DNA of 64,000 nt from Novosphingobium rosa NBRC 15208 (lineage in GTDB: Bacteria; Pseudomonadota; Alphaproteobacteria; Sphingomonadales; Sphingomonadaceae): the NCBI RefSeq assembly GCF_001598555.1, contig NZ_BCZE01000027.1, positions 1-64,000 on the forward strand, written 5' to 3'. The notes beneath the pieces are model-generated. The model was not told where the DNA came from and did not search any database. It saw nothing but the letters and a program-made list of their open reading frames with translations. The stretch's first letter is position 1. Each line of letters begins with the position of its first letter. Positions 25,492 to 35,073 of the stretch are shown piece by piece. A program made the translations under genes and the position numbers.

Positions 25492-27840
25492 ATGCGTTTC
25501 TGGATGAGCGCGCTGCTGGCAAGCAGCGCCATGACTATCGCTGCGCCTGCAGCCTTCGCACAACAAGCCGCCGACCAGCCCGCACCGGGGGATATCGTGG
25601 TGACCGCGCAGAAACGCGCGGAACGCCTGCAGGATGTGCCGGTCGCCGTTTCGGCCATTTCGAGCGAGGGGCTGGCCCGTCAGCAGATCAATGACACCGC
25701 CTCGCTCACCCGCGCCATTCCCTCGCTGACCTTCCAGCAAGGGCAGGGTTCGCAGTCGAACGGCTTCCGCATTCGCGGCGTGGGTTCGCAGCTGTTCAGC
25801 CTTGGCGTCGAGGCTTCGGTCTCCACGGTGGTCGATGGCGTGGTGGCGGCGCGCGCCACGCAGGGCTTTTCCGATTTCGCCGATATCGAGCGGATCGAGG
25901 TGCTGCGCGGGCCGCAGGGCACGCTGTTCGGCAAGAACGCCACGGCGGGCGTGGTCAGCGTCATCACCGCCAAGCCCTCGCACACGCTGACCGGCAGCGC
26001 CGAGGCGACCATCGCCGAAAAGGGCGAATACCGCGTCAAGGGCACGATCTCGGGCCCGTTGTCGCCCAAATTCGCGGTGCGGTTGAGCGGCTATTACAAT
26101 GATGTCGGCGGCTATATCCGCAACATCTCGACCCAGCGCGACGTCAATGGCTTCAAGAGCTGGGGCGTGCGCGGCAAGGCCCTGTGGGACGCCACCGAAA
26201 ATCTGAGCTTCCTGGCCAGCGCGGACTACCGCCAGAGCAATGCGCTGTGCTGTCAGTCTGTGGCGGTGCGGACGGTGACGCCGGCGATCATCGCGCTGAC
26301 GCCGGGCATCACCGCCGGGCCCAGAAACCGCCAGATCAGCGACGATCAGGACAGCTTCAACAACGAACACCAGACCACGCTCTCGCTGGAAGGCAACTGG
26401 AATCTGGGCGCCTCCACGGTGACCTCGATCACCGCCTATCAGAACTATGGCAACCTCGGGAACAATGTGGTCGACCGGATCTACAATCCGCTGCCGGTCT
26501 ATACCGGGGCGGGCACTGTCGCGCAGTTCAACCAGAATGGCGGGCCGATCGCGCTGAACAGCTTCTCGCAGGAGTTGCGCATCGGCTCGAACGGTTCGCG
26601 CGATCTGACCTATGTGGCGGGCATGTTCTATGCCAACACCTCGGTCGACCGCGACTTCCTGCGGCGGCAGGCGCTGTGTTCGGCCGGTACACTGGGGCAG
26701 GTCTGCGCGGCCCCGATCTATCGCTCGGTCGCCAGTCATGCCCACAACACGTCGGAAAGCGTCTCGGCCTTCGGGCAGATCGAATATCGCGTGGTCGGCG
26801 GGCTCAAGCTGATCGGCGGCGCGCGCCTGCAGCATGAGAGCAACGCCGTGGCCGGCACGCGCTATGGCCCGGCGCCGCAATATCCCACCGATGTGGCCAT
26901 TCCGGGCTTCGGCGCGGTTTCGGGCTATCGCTCGGCCCATGATACGGCGCTGACCGGCAAGGTCGGGGCGAAGTATGAGTTCAACCGCGATGCGCAGGTC
27001 TATGCCTCCTACACGCGCGGCTACAAGGGCTATGGCTTCAACACGGAGGCCGCGACCAATTTCGCGACGCAGGCCCCCGTGCTGCCCGAATATGTCAACG
27101 CCTATGAGCTGGGCTTCAAGGGCCGCACGCGCGGCAATCTGCTCAGCTATGCCTTTGCCGCCTTCCTGTCGGACTACACCAATCTGCAGGTTCTGGCCAA
27201 CACCGGCACGCCCGACGCTCCGGCCTTCACCCAGACCAATGCGGGCAAGTCCACCACCAAGGGCTTCGAGATCGAAGGCACGCTGCGCCCCGCCACCGGC
27301 TTTTCGATCGGCTTCGGCGTGACCTATGCCGACAGTTCGGTCACCGCCAACGGGCTGAGCTGCGCCTTGCAGAACCAGACCAATCTGCTGGTGGTGGCGC
27401 CGGGCGCCACGCCGCCAGCCAACACCTGCTATGGTTCCGGGCAGGGCCTGCAGAACATCGTCAACGGCAAGCTGCCCTATGCGCCCAAGTGGCGCGTGAT
27501 GGCCGCCCCGCGTTTCGAGCATGAGATCCCCGGCACGGGGCTGGCCGGCTTCGGTCAGGTCTCGGTGAACTATCAGAGCCGCCAGATCTTCGACATCTCT
27601 CAGGATCCGCTGCTGACGCAAAAGCCCTATGCGATCGTCGACGCCAGCGTCGGCCTTCAGGATGCGGCCAAGCGTTACACGCTGACGGTTTTCGTGCGCA
27701 ATCTGTTCAACCAGAACTACTATTCCTCGATGGCGCACGCCAGCCTGCTGGCCACGCCGACCAATGCGCAGGATCTGACCGCCTATGTCAACAAGGATGC
27801 CAACCGTTACTTTGGCGCCACGCTGGGCGTGAAGTTCTGA
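25492..27840 (+). CDS. TonB-dependent receptor
   Basis: Outer-membrane receptor of 782 residues starting at MRFWMSALLAS after a run of eight G and A that serves as ribosome binding site; the frame runs 18 codons further upstream without a better start. Signal peptide to AFAQQ, TonB box DIVVTAQKR, plug with RIRGVGSQ and VLRGPQGTLFGKNATAG, and a barrel ending in LGVKF. No STN domain. It is divergent from a LacI gene, so a sugar or glycoside ligand is likely. An intrinsic terminator follows. Confidence 0.92.
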   Translation: MRFWMSALLASSAMTIAAPAAFAQQAADQPAPGDIVVTAQKRAERLQDVPVAVSAISSEGLARQQINDTASLTRAIPSLTFQQGQGSQSNGFRIRGVGSQLFSLGVEASVSTVVDGVVAARATQGFSDFADIERIEVLRGPQGTLFGKNATAGVVSVITAKPSHTLTGSAEATIAEKGEYRVKGTISGPLSPKFAVRLSGYYNDVGGYIRNISTQRDVNGFKSWGVRGKALWDATENLSFLASADYRQSNALCCQSVAVRTVTPAIIALTPGITAGPRNRQISDDQDSFNNEHQTTLSLEGNWNLGASTVTSITAYQNYGNLGNNVVDRIYNPLPVYTGAGTVAQFNQNGGPIALNSFSQELRIGSNGSRDLTYVAGMFYANTSVDRDFLRRQALCSAGTLGQVCAAPIYRSVASHAHNTSESVSAFGQIEYRVVGGLKLIGGARLQHESNAVAGTRYGPAPQYPTDVAIPGFGAVSGYRSAHDTALTGKVGAKYEFNRDAQVYASYTRGYKGYGFNTEAATNFATQAPVLPEYVNAYELGFKGRTRGNLLSYAFAAFLSDYTNLQVLANTGTPDAPAFTQTNAGKSTTKGFEIEGTLRPATGFSIGFGVTYADSSVTANGLSCALQNQTNLLVVAPGATPPANTCYGSGQGLQNIVNGKLPYAPKWRVMAAPRFEHEIPGTGLAGFGQVSVNYQSRQIFDISQDPLLTQKPYAIVDASVGLQDAAKRYTLTVFVRNLFNQNYYSSMAHASLLATPTNAQDLTAYVNKDANRYFGATLGVKF

Positions 27841-27853
27841 CTGTTCCCCTCTG

Positions 27854-27887
27854 CCGGGCGGTATCCCAGCACCGCCCGGTACTTTTT
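27854..27887 (+). terminator. Intrinsic terminator after receptor gene
   Basis: A nine-base stem CCGGGCGGT/ACCGCCCGG (27854-27862 with 27871-27879) with an eight-base loop is followed by TACTTTTT. It begins 13 bases after the stop codon. A second weaker hairpin GCCTGCC/GGCAGGC (27917-27946) may serve the convergent minus-strand gene. Confidence 0.85.
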
Positions 27888-27964
27888 GGCCAAGTAAGAA
27901 TCCTGCGCAAGGGCAAGCCTGCCATTCCCTGTACGGAGCGGCAGGCGATCACCCCGGCCGCTCT

Positions 27965-28924
27965 TCAAAAGCTGTCGAGATCATGCGCCATGGTTATTGC
28001 GCCCTTATAGTGAACCGCGATGCCTTGCCGCAAATGCTCCACCAGCGCCGCTGACGGATCGGAGGGCGCGAAATGGGTCAGCACCACATGCTTCACCCCG
28101 GCAGCGGCGGCCATTTTGCCAACCTCGGCGGCGGGCAGGTGATGGCGGCTGAGATGCTCGATCATGCCATCGCGTTTTTGCGCGTCGAGATGGGGGTTCT
28201 CGCGGTTGACCATGGCCAGCGTGGCATCCAGATCGATGATCTCGCTGACCAGCACATCGGCCCCTTGGGCAAAGCGCGTCACCGCCTCGCTGGGCCCGGT
28301 GTCGCCGGTGAAGACGAAGGAGCGCCCGCCCGTCTCGAAACGCCATGCCAGCGAACGGAAGCGCCGGTCATCTTCGCTGCCCGGCGCGAAGGAGTAATGG
28401 GTGTTCTGCACGGTGCTGGCCGCCACCGAACCCAGCGTGAGATGATCGCCGCCCGACAGTTCGGTGACGCTCACCGTGCTGGCCGGATCGACATGCGGCG
28501 TGCCGGGGATGCCATAGCCGCTCATGGCGAAGGGCATCATGGCCGCCAGCAGCCCGTCCACCATCGCCTTCGTGCCCGGCGGGCCATAGATCGGCAGCGG
28601 CGCATAGGTGCTGGTCTGATAGCGCAGCCCTAGCAGCGCCGAGACCCCGCCGACATGATCGTAATGCAGATGGCTGATGAACAGACCCTTCACCCGGTCG
28701 AGCGGAATATGCGCCTTGGCCAGCTGCTCGACACAGCCGTCGCCGCAATCGACCAGATAGACGCCCTCGCCCGTCACCAGCAGATTGGCAGGCTGGCTGC
28801 GCGTGGGCGAAGCCACCGGGCCGCCCGCCGTGCCCAGCGTGATCCATTGCGCGGCGGGCACGGGCGCGGCGGAGACCGGCGCGGCGCCCAACAGCAGAAG
28901 GGCAGTGAGAAGGGCATGGCGCAT
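27965..28924 (-). CDS. Secreted metallo-beta-lactamase-fold hydrolase
   Basis: Protein of 319 residues starting at MRHALLTALLLLG; its ATG shares one base with the stop of the upstream receptor, so in-frame codons further up are not used. A signal peptide ends near VSAAP. The zinc motif SHLHYDHVGG is complete, with later ligands in NTHYSF, FTGDTGPS and VLTHFAP. The GTAGGPVASPTRSQPANLL opening is shared with the protein at 39652. Such proteins hydrolyse esters, lactones or sulfates; the substrate is unknown. Tight coupling to a TonB receptor suggests periplasmic processing of the imported compound. Confidence 0.88.
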   Translation of the reverse strand: MRHALLTALLLLGAAPVSAAPVPAAQWITLGTAGGPVASPTRSQPANLLVTGEGVYLVDCGDGCVEQLAKAHIPLDRVKGLFISHLHYDHVGGVSALLGLRYQTSTYAPLPIYGPPGTKAMVDGLLAAMMPFAMSGYGIPGTPHVDPASTVSVTELSGGDHLTLGSVAASTVQNTHYSFAPGSEDDRRFRSLAWRFETGGRSFVFTGDTGPSEAVTRFAQGADVLVSEIIDLDATLAMVNRENPHLDAQKRDGMIEHLSRHHLPAAEVGKMAAAAGVKHVVLTHFAPSDPSAALVEHLRQGIAVHYKGAITMAHDLDSF

Positions 28925-31287
28925 CAGAATTTCACTCCTGCTCGCACGCCGAAGGTTCGCGGCGCGCTGGTGATGTAATTGAGGGATGAGGCCGCCGGAT
29001 AGGTGGGCGCATTGACCGGAATGCGCGTCCCCTCGATGTTGCGGACATAGCCGGCCAGCGACCAGCGCCCTTCCTTGGGAGAAAGCCGCAATTCGGCATT
29101 GGTGGTCCAAGTGGCGCCGATCAGCTCTTCGGGCAGAAAGTCGAAGGCGATATAGCGGCTGGTCTTGTATTGCGTGTCCACGGCGGCGACGAGGTTGTAG
29201 CGCCCCAGCGGCAGCGTCTGCTCCAGCCCCAGATTGGCGGTCCAGCGCGGCGACTGATAGCCCGGCTTGCCGCTGCAATTGATGGTGTAGAGCGCCGCAT
29301 TGGCCGGGTTGAGCGCATAGGCGCAGCCGGTGATCGGCGGATTGGCGCCCACCGGCACCGAATAGGTGTAGCTGCCATATTTCGAGTCCAGATACTGGAT
29401 GTTGGCGGAAAACAGCGTGGTGTGCGTCGCCTTCAGCTGCAGATCGGCCTCCACACCCTTGATCTTCGAATTGCCGACATTCTGGGTGAATTGCCCCTGA
29501 TTGCCGTTCAGATCGATGCCCGAATGGTTCACCTGCTGGTTGGTGTAGTCCCAGTAGAAGGCTTCGAGGTTGAGCTGGACCCGGTTGTTCCAGAAGCGGT
29601 TCTTGCTGCCGATGGTGTAGGCGGTGAGATATTCCGGCTGGAAGGTCTCATACCCGGCCGAGAGCGAGAAGCCGCCCGAGCGATAACCCGTCTCCACCGT
29701 GGCATAGAGCAGCGAGCGGGGCGTCACATCGAATTCCACCCCCGCGCGCCATGTCGCCTTGCTCTTGGGCAGAGAGGCATGGACCGGCGTCTGCGCATGG
29801 ACCAGCACTGCGCCCGTGGCCCCGATGGGCGCCGCGCCGCCCGCCGGGGCGATGGTGAAAGGCGCCGTCAGATCGGTGTAGGAGGCTGTGACGGGCAGCA
29901 ACGGCGCCGTGGGGCAGGAAGGGCGGCCCGCCACCCGCACCGTGCAACTGTCGATGAAGACATCGGCCTGCCCGTCGAAGCGCTTGGCGTCATGGGTGAA
30001 GCGCAGGCCGCCGATCAGGCGGAAACGCTCGGAAAGATGCGCGGTCAGGCGACCGAAAGCGGCATAGGATTTGGTCTTCGAGGTGAAGGCCTGATAGGCG
30101 TTCAGCTGTTGCTGGGCGAAGGTGTAATTGCCGTTCACCGTCTCGTCGAAATAATAGCCGCCCAGAATGGCCTCGAAGATGCTCACCCGTTTGGTGGCCA
30201 GCCGCGCCTCCAGACTGATCTGGTCGTCCTTCTCGCGGATCCAGCCGACGAAGCCGGGGTTGCCGAAACGGCTGTCCAGCTGCGAATGGCGCCATGCGGG
30301 CAGCAAGGTGAAGGTGCCGATGCCGCTTTTCCAGGTGACCTCGGCATTGGTGCCGTAGAAGCTGTTGTTCTGATAGGCGGTGTCGTCCAGCGGCGCGGCG
30401 TTGCGGCCGGTGGCGCCCAGAAACAGCGTCTGGCGATAGGCCTGCGAGGCCGGGCTGTAGAGCCCGGTGTCCACACTCAGGCCCGAGGGCACGAAGCTGT
30501 AGACGCCGCTGGCGCGGTTGTAGGCATAGGCCCCGGCATAGCTGGCCCCCGGCCCCTTGCCCCCGGTGTGCGACCAGTCGGCGCCCACCCGCACGGTCAG
30601 CTCAGGCGTCAGTTCGGCCAGCATCTGGCCGCGCAGGGCCTGGTTCTTTTCGTCGCTGGTGCCGTCGGACATGTAGCCGTCATGGCTGACGACATTACCT
30701 GCCAGCCGCAGCGCGCCATGCTCGCCGATGGGGGCGTTGATCGCGCCCTGCAGGCCGAAGGCGTTGTAATTGCCGTAATAGGCGCTGGCATTGCCCGACC
30801 ATTCGCCGATCTTCGGCTTGGCCGGAATGGCGTTGATGGCGCCTGCCGTGGCATTGCGGCCATAGAGCGTGCCTTGCGGCCCTTTCAGCACCTCCAGCCG
30901 CTCCAGATCGTAGAACATGCCCGAGGTGGAGGTGGCGCGGCCCATATAGACGCCGTCATAGGCGAAGGCGACCGCCGGGTCGGAATAGCCGTTGACGGTG
31001 AAATTGCCGACACCGCGCACGAAGAAGGAGGTCAGCGGCCCGCCGCCCGCCTGCACATTGAGCGCGGGCACCGCCTTGCCCAGATCATTGGCGCTGGAGA
31101 GCCCCTTTTGCAGCAGCTGGTCGCCGCTGAGCACGGCAATCGCGATGCCCGCCTTTTGCGTGCTTTCCGATTTGCGCTGGGCGGTGACGATGATGTCGCG
31201 GATACCCGTGTTTCCGGCGTCCTGCGCGGCAACCGGCGCCCCCCAGCCCGCGATCAGCATCGATGATGCCAGCAAAACCTTGCGCAT
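28924..31287 (-). CDS. TonB-dependent receptor
   Basis: Outer-membrane receptor of 787 residues. Signal peptide to APVAAQDAG, TonB box DIIVTAQRKS, plug with FFVRGVGNF and VLKGPQGTLYGRNATAG, and barrel ending in AGVKF. No STN domain. The start ATG follows GGGGGGAGAG. It is divergent from a TetR gene with a CTACA-type palindrome in the 137-base gap and is translationally linked to the downstream hydrolase gene. Confidence 0.92.
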   Translation of the reverse strand: MRKVLLASSMLIAGWGAPVAAQDAGNTGIRDIIVTAQRKSESTQKAGIAIAVLSGDQLLQKGLSSANDLGKAVPALNVQAGGGPLTSFFVRGVGNFTVNGYSDPAVAFAYDGVYMGRATSTSGMFYDLERLEVLKGPQGTLYGRNATAGAINAIPAKPKIGEWSGNASAYYGNYNAFGLQGAINAPIGEHGALRLAGNVVSHDGYMSDGTSDEKNQALRGQMLAELTPELTVRVGADWSHTGGKGPGASYAGAYAYNRASGVYSFVPSGLSVDTGLYSPASQAYRQTLFLGATGRNAAPLDDTAYQNNSFYGTNAEVTWKSGIGTFTLLPAWRHSQLDSRFGNPGFVGWIREKDDQISLEARLATKRVSIFEAILGGYYFDETVNGNYTFAQQQLNAYQAFTSKTKSYAAFGRLTAHLSERFRLIGGLRFTHDAKRFDGQADVFIDSCTVRVAGRPSCPTAPLLPVTASYTDLTAPFTIAPAGGAAPIGATGAVLVHAQTPVHASLPKSKATWRAGVEFDVTPRSLLYATVETGYRSGGFSLSAGYETFQPEYLTAYTIGSKNRFWNNRVQLNLEAFYWDYTNQQVNHSGIDLNGNQGQFTQNVGNSKIKGVEADLQLKATHTTLFSANIQYLDSKYGSYTYSVPVGANPPITGCAYALNPANAALYTINCSGKPGYQSPRWTANLGLEQTLPLGRYNLVAAVDTQYKTSRYIAFDFLPEELIGATWTTNAELRLSPKEGRWSLAGYVRNIEGTRIPVNAPTYPAASSLNYITSAPRTFGVRAGVKF

Positions 31288-31345
31288 GATCTCTCCCCCC
31301 TTTTGTGACCGTCATTCTCTTGCGATGACGATTCTCCATCCGTTA

Positions 31346-31359
31346 TCTACATTTGTAGA
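31346..31359. promoter_or_regulatory. TetR-type palindrome
   Basis: TCTACATTTGTAGA has perfect six-base arms TCTACA/TGTAGA around TT. It lies in the gap between the TetR gene and the divergent receptor gene, about 60 bases before each start codon, the expected place for a shared operator. Confidence 0.55.
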
Positions 31360-31424
31360 AGGTGGTGGGGCTTGTCAAGCGAGGCATGAGAGCGGAAAGA
31401 CCGCGATGAAAGGATATCGGCATC

Positions 31425-32048
31425 ATGAGCGAGACACTGGCAGCCCGGAACAGGCAGGATGGCGATCGTGCCGACCGGCGCGCGGCCATCGCCGATGCCG
31501 CGATCGACATTCTGGGCGAGCAGGGCAGCCGGGGCCTCACCCATCGCGCCATCGACAAGCATCTGGGCTATCCGGAGGGCACCACCTCGGCCTATTTCCG
31601 CCGCCGCGAGGATCTGGTGATGGCCACGGTCAAAGCCCTGTTCGATGCCGATTTCCGCCGCATCCGGGTGCTGTTCGACACGCTGCTGGCGCGCGAAGTG
31701 GTCGATGCCGCCTCGGTGGCGCGCTGGTTTGCCGAGATGCTGGCCGCCGTCCGGCAGGATCAGGGGCCGGTGCGGATGCTGGCGCGCTATGAATGCTTTC
31801 TGATGGCCAAGCGCCTGCCGGAAACCGACCGCCTGCTGCGCGCCTCGTTCAGCCAGCGCACCGAAAGGACGCAGGAGGTGTTCCGCCGTCTGGGGGCCGC
31901 CCACCCGGACCGCGCCGCCATCCAGTTCGAAGTGCTGCTGCGCGGCGCCTTCTTCACCGCCTCCTTCGTGCCCGACATTCTGGATGACAGCGGTCTGGCC
32001 GATGAGGGGTTTTTCCTGCGCGAAATCACCGCCGCGATGCAGGCCTGA
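31425..32048 (+). CDS. TetR-family regulator
   Basis: Regulator of 207 residues with an N-terminal helix-turn-helix (AIADAAIDILGEQGSRGLTHRAID, then YPEGTTSAYFRRREDLV) and a C-terminal all-helical ligand domain. It starts at ATG 31425 after AAAGGA. It is divergent from the receptor/hydrolase operon and probably represses it through the palindrome between them. The effector is unknown. Confidence 0.9.
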   Translation: MSETLAARNRQDGDRADRRAAIADAAIDILGEQGSRGLTHRAIDKHLGYPEGTTSAYFRRREDLVMATVKALFDADFRRIRVLFDTLLAREVVDAASVARWFAEMLAAVRQDQGPVRMLARYECFLMAKRLPETDRLLRASFSQRTERTQEVFRRLGAAHPDRAAIQFEVLLRGAFFTASFVPDILDDSGLADEGFFLREITAAMQA

Positions 32049-32177
32049 GGCGCAAAACAGCAGGCAGGGTGTCTTTTCCGCAGCCCATGCGCTACGGGCC
32101 GCCGACCGAACACCGGACCCGACAACCAGCGCCACGTTTCAGGGGCATGGTGGGTCAAAAGGACCATCGCCTTGGCC

Positions 32178-33599
32178 ATGACCGCCTATCTCGCTTCGCT
32201 CGTGCGCAGCAAACCGATCACCAGCTATACCGATGAGGCCAGGCAGAACGACGGGCGCGGGTTGACCCGTTCGCTCAGCCTGTTTCACCTCATGATGATC
32301 GGGGTGGGCTCGACGATCGGCACCGGCATCTTCGTCGCCCTGACCACCGCCGTGCCCGAAGCGGGGCCTGCGGTCACCCTGTCTTTCGTGATCGCCGGCA
32401 TTGCCGCCACCCTGACCGCCCTGTGCTATGCCGAACTCGCCTCGGTGGTGCCGGCGGCGGGAAGCTCCTATTCCTACGCCTATGCCACGCTGGGCGAACT
32501 GCCCGCTTTCCTGATCGGGGCCTGTCTGGTGCTTGAATATGGCGTGGCGGCCTCGGCCGTTGCGGTCGGCTGGGGACAGTATCTCAACGAGCTGTTCCTG
32601 ATGACCACCGGCTGGCACATACCCGACGCCCTGGCGCAGCCGCCCGGAGCCGGGGGCATCGTCAACCTGCCGGCGGTCATGCTGGTGGGGCTGTGCCTTG
32701 TGCTGCTGCTCAAGGGCACCAGCGAGTCCGCGAAGACCAATTCGATCCTCGTGATGGCGAAACTTGCGGTGCTGGCGCTGTTCGTCGGCATCGCGCTGAT
32801 GCATGCCGATCCGGCCAACCTGCATCCTTTCGCGCCCAGGGGCATGGCCGGGATCGGCGCGGCGGCCTCCTCGATCTTCTTTTCCTATGTGGGGATCGAC
32901 ACCATCGCGACCGCCGGGGAAGAGGTGGAGAACCCGCATCGCACCCTGCCGCTGGCGATCATGGGCGCCCTCGCCATCGTGACCGTGACCTATATGCTGG
33001 TCGCCATCAGCGCCGTGGGCGCGCAGCCATGGACCAAATTCGCCGGGCAGGATGCCGGCCTTGCCGTGATCCTCCATAACGTCACCGGGGCGCAATGGCC
33101 GGCCATCGTGCTGTCGATGGGGGCGGTCGCCTCGATCATGAGCGTCACGCTGATGTGCATCTTCGGCCAGACGCGCATCCTCTATGCCATGAGCAAGGAT
33201 GGCCTATTGCCTGCGGTGTTCCACAAGGTCGACGCCAGGCGCCATGTCCCGCGCGAGAACAGCTGGATCGTCTCGATCTTCGTCGCGCTGCTCGCGGCCT
33301 TTGTTCCGCTCGATGCGCTGGTCAATGCCACCAGCATGGGCACGCTGGTGGCTTTCTGCGCGGTGTCGGCCGGTGTCATCATTCTGCGGCGGTCACGCCC
33401 CGATCTGGTGCGCGGCTATGGCGTGCCGCTCTATCCGGTGCTTCCCGTGGCCAGCGTGGGGATCTGCCTGTTCCTCATCAGCCAGTTGCCGCGCGATACC
33501 TTTGTCATCTTTGCCGTGTGGCTGGCAGCGGCTGCCCTCATCTATGTCGCCTATTCGCACCGATCGTCGATCCTTGCCAGGAGGCATGACGCGCCCTGA
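32178..33599 (+). CDS. APC-family amino acid permease
   Basis: Inner-membrane transporter of 473 residues with about 12 membrane segments. The first segment carries GVGSTIGTGIFVALT, the unwound substrate-binding motif of the APC superfamily, and SYVGIDTIATAGEEVENPHR is the conserved loop of the cationic amino acid transporter branch. The start is taken as ATG 32178; a TTG lies six bases upstream. It is on the same strand as the TetR gene but 129 bases away. Possible cargo is an amino acid or amine. Confidence 0.9.
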   Translation: MTAYLASLVRSKPITSYTDEARQNDGRGLTRSLSLFHLMMIGVGSTIGTGIFVALTTAVPEAGPAVTLSFVIAGIAATLTALCYAELASVVPAAGSSYSYAYATLGELPAFLIGACLVLEYGVAASAVAVGWGQYLNELFLMTTGWHIPDALAQPPGAGGIVNLPAVMLVGLCLVLLLKGTSESAKTNSILVMAKLAVLALFVGIALMHADPANLHPFAPRGMAGIGAAASSIFFSYVGIDTIATAGEEVENPHRTLPLAIMGALAIVTVTYMLVAISAVGAQPWTKFAGQDAGLAVILHNVTGAQWPAIVLSMGAVASIMSVTLMCIFGQTRILYAMSKDGLLPAVFHKVDARRHVPRENSWIVSIFVALLAAFVPLDALVNATSMGTLVAFCAVSAGVIILRRSRPDLVRGYGVPLYPVLPVASVGICLFLISQLPRDTFVIFAVWLAAAALIYVAYSHRSSILARRHDAP

Positions 33600-33609
33600 G
33601 GCCAAGCCC

Positions 33610-33635
33610 GCGCACTGCGCAAAGCTTCAGTGCGC
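33610..33635. terminator. Hairpin between convergent transporter genes
   Basis: An eight-base stem GCGCACTG/CAGTGCGC (33610-33617 with 33628-33635) with a ten-base loop starts ten bases after the permease stop and overlaps the last codons of the convergent MFS gene. It can serve transcripts from both sides. Confidence 0.5.
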
Positions 33636-34820
33636 CACGCCTGCAGGCAGTCCTGCTGACGCCTTTTTTGTCCAGATCGGCCAGGCCACAAGGCTGAGCG
33701 CCACCCCAAAGGCCAGAAAGATCATGCTGCCCTGCGGCAGGGCAGCATGGGCCGCAAAGGCCGCGGGCGGGCCGAACAGCACGCCCAGCAAGGTGACCTG
33801 CGTGATCAGACCGCTTGTCGCGCCCATGCAGGCAGGAGACGGAGCCACCAGCGGCAAGAGGCTCCACATGCCGACCAGAATGCCCAGCCCCGCCATCAGG
33901 ATGCAGTTCATCGCCATGGCCACCAGCAGCGAGGTGGGCGCCAGCACCAGCAGCGAGCCCGCCACGGCGCAGGCCGCCACCGCCAGAAGCCCCATCGACA
34001 CCGGCCTGATGCCGCGATTGTAGAGCGTGCCGAACATGAAGGCCCCCGCCACATTGCACAGCATGGCCAGAATGTTGAAGGACAGCACCTGCACCTCGCC
34101 CACGCCGATGCTTTCGGACAGCAGGCGCGGCAGGGTGGCGACAAAGCCCGTCTGCAGAAAGGCCGCCGCCGCGAAGGAGAGGCCCAGCACAAAGGGCCAG
34201 GGCGTGCGGATCACCGCGCCCAGCCCTTGCAGGCGGCTGGGTTTGCGCTCGCCAGGCGCTGGCAGCAGCGTCTGCCCCAGCGCCACCAGCAGGCCCGCCC
34301 CGACCGCATGGCCGGCAAAGGCCATCCGCCAGCCCAGTTGATGGCCCACCACCAGGCCGTAGAAGGACGCCAGCACAAAGCTGGCCGGAATGACCGTGGA
34401 CCACAGAGCCAGCGCAGCCGTGCGCTGGCGCCCCTCGGTCAGGCGCGTGATCATCGTCACGGCGCCCACCACCATGCAGACATAGCCGAGCCCGCCCAGC
34501 ACGCGCCACGCCAGCAGCAGATCGATGGCATGGGCCATCACCACGCCCAGATCGGCAACGATCACCAGAGCGCCCCCCACCAGCATCATCGGGCGATCCC
34601 CGAAGCGGTCGACCATCCAGCCCACGCACAGCGAGGACACCGCCGCCGCCAGCGCGGGCATCGACATCACCCAGCCGATGGTGGCGGGCGATGGCGGATG
34701 GAACTCCGCGGCGATGCCGCCCAGCGCGGGCACGGCGCTGCTCACCACCAGCATGCCGAAGACGCCGATCAGATAGATCAGCGCGATGCGCCCCCAGGGC
34801 GCGGTGGCGGGGTCGGTCAT
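33627..34820 (-). CDS. MFS transporter
   Basis: Membrane protein of 397 residues with about 12 segments, starting at MTDPATAPWGR after a GGGGAGAAG ribosome binding site; the 32 upstream in-frame codons are not membrane-like. MSMPALAAAVSSLCVGWMVDRFGDRP is the usual loop between segments 2 and 3. It is divergent from a LysR gene, which may control it. In this context import of an aromatic acid or export of an intermediate is possible, but the cargo cannot be read from the sequence. Confidence 0.85.
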   Translation of the reverse strand: MTDPATAPWGRIALIYLIGVFGMLVVSSAVPALGGIAAEFHPPSPATIGWVMSMPALAAAVSSLCVGWMVDRFGDRPMMLVGGALVIVADLGVVMAHAIDLLLAWRVLGGLGYVCMVVGAVTMITRLTEGRQRTAALALWSTVIPASFVLASFYGLVVGHQLGWRMAFAGHAVGAGLLVALGQTLLPAPGERKPSRLQGLGAVIRTPWPFVLGLSFAAAAFLQTGFVATLPRLLSESIGVGEVQVLSFNILAMLCNVAGAFMFGTLYNRGIRPVSMGLLAVAACAVAGSLLVLAPTSLLVAMAMNCILMAGLGILVGMWSLLPLVAPSPACMGATSGLITQVTLLGVLFGPPAAFAAHAALPQGSMIFLAFGVALSLVAWPIWTKKASAGLPAGVAH

Positions 34821-35073
34821 GGTCGTCTGCTTCTCCCCGGAGCAGAGCCCCGTCTCATCTTTTGCGCCACCAGTCTGGGAGAAGGCCCACGGGGGGTAAA
34901 GCGCGGGGGATGGCACCGCACTATCGCGGTTTTCGCAACAATGAGCGCTTGCGCGCGGCGTTCCGATTGGTCACCGTCACACAATCAATCACGAGAGCGC
35001 CGCCGATGGCCCTAGGGATTGGTGGATAGGCTTACGGCCCCGATCAGCAGAGCGGCCGAAGCGGGAGACAGAC

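Noticed and set aside
25474..27738. Minus-strand open frame of 754 codons opposite the receptor at 25492
   Set aside because: No domain, Arg/Gly/Ala-rich, antisense to a well-supported receptor.
29170..31266. Plus-strand open frame of 698 codons opposite the receptor at 28924
   Set aside because: Antisense shadow; the receptor strand has signal peptide, TonB box and the final aromatic residue.
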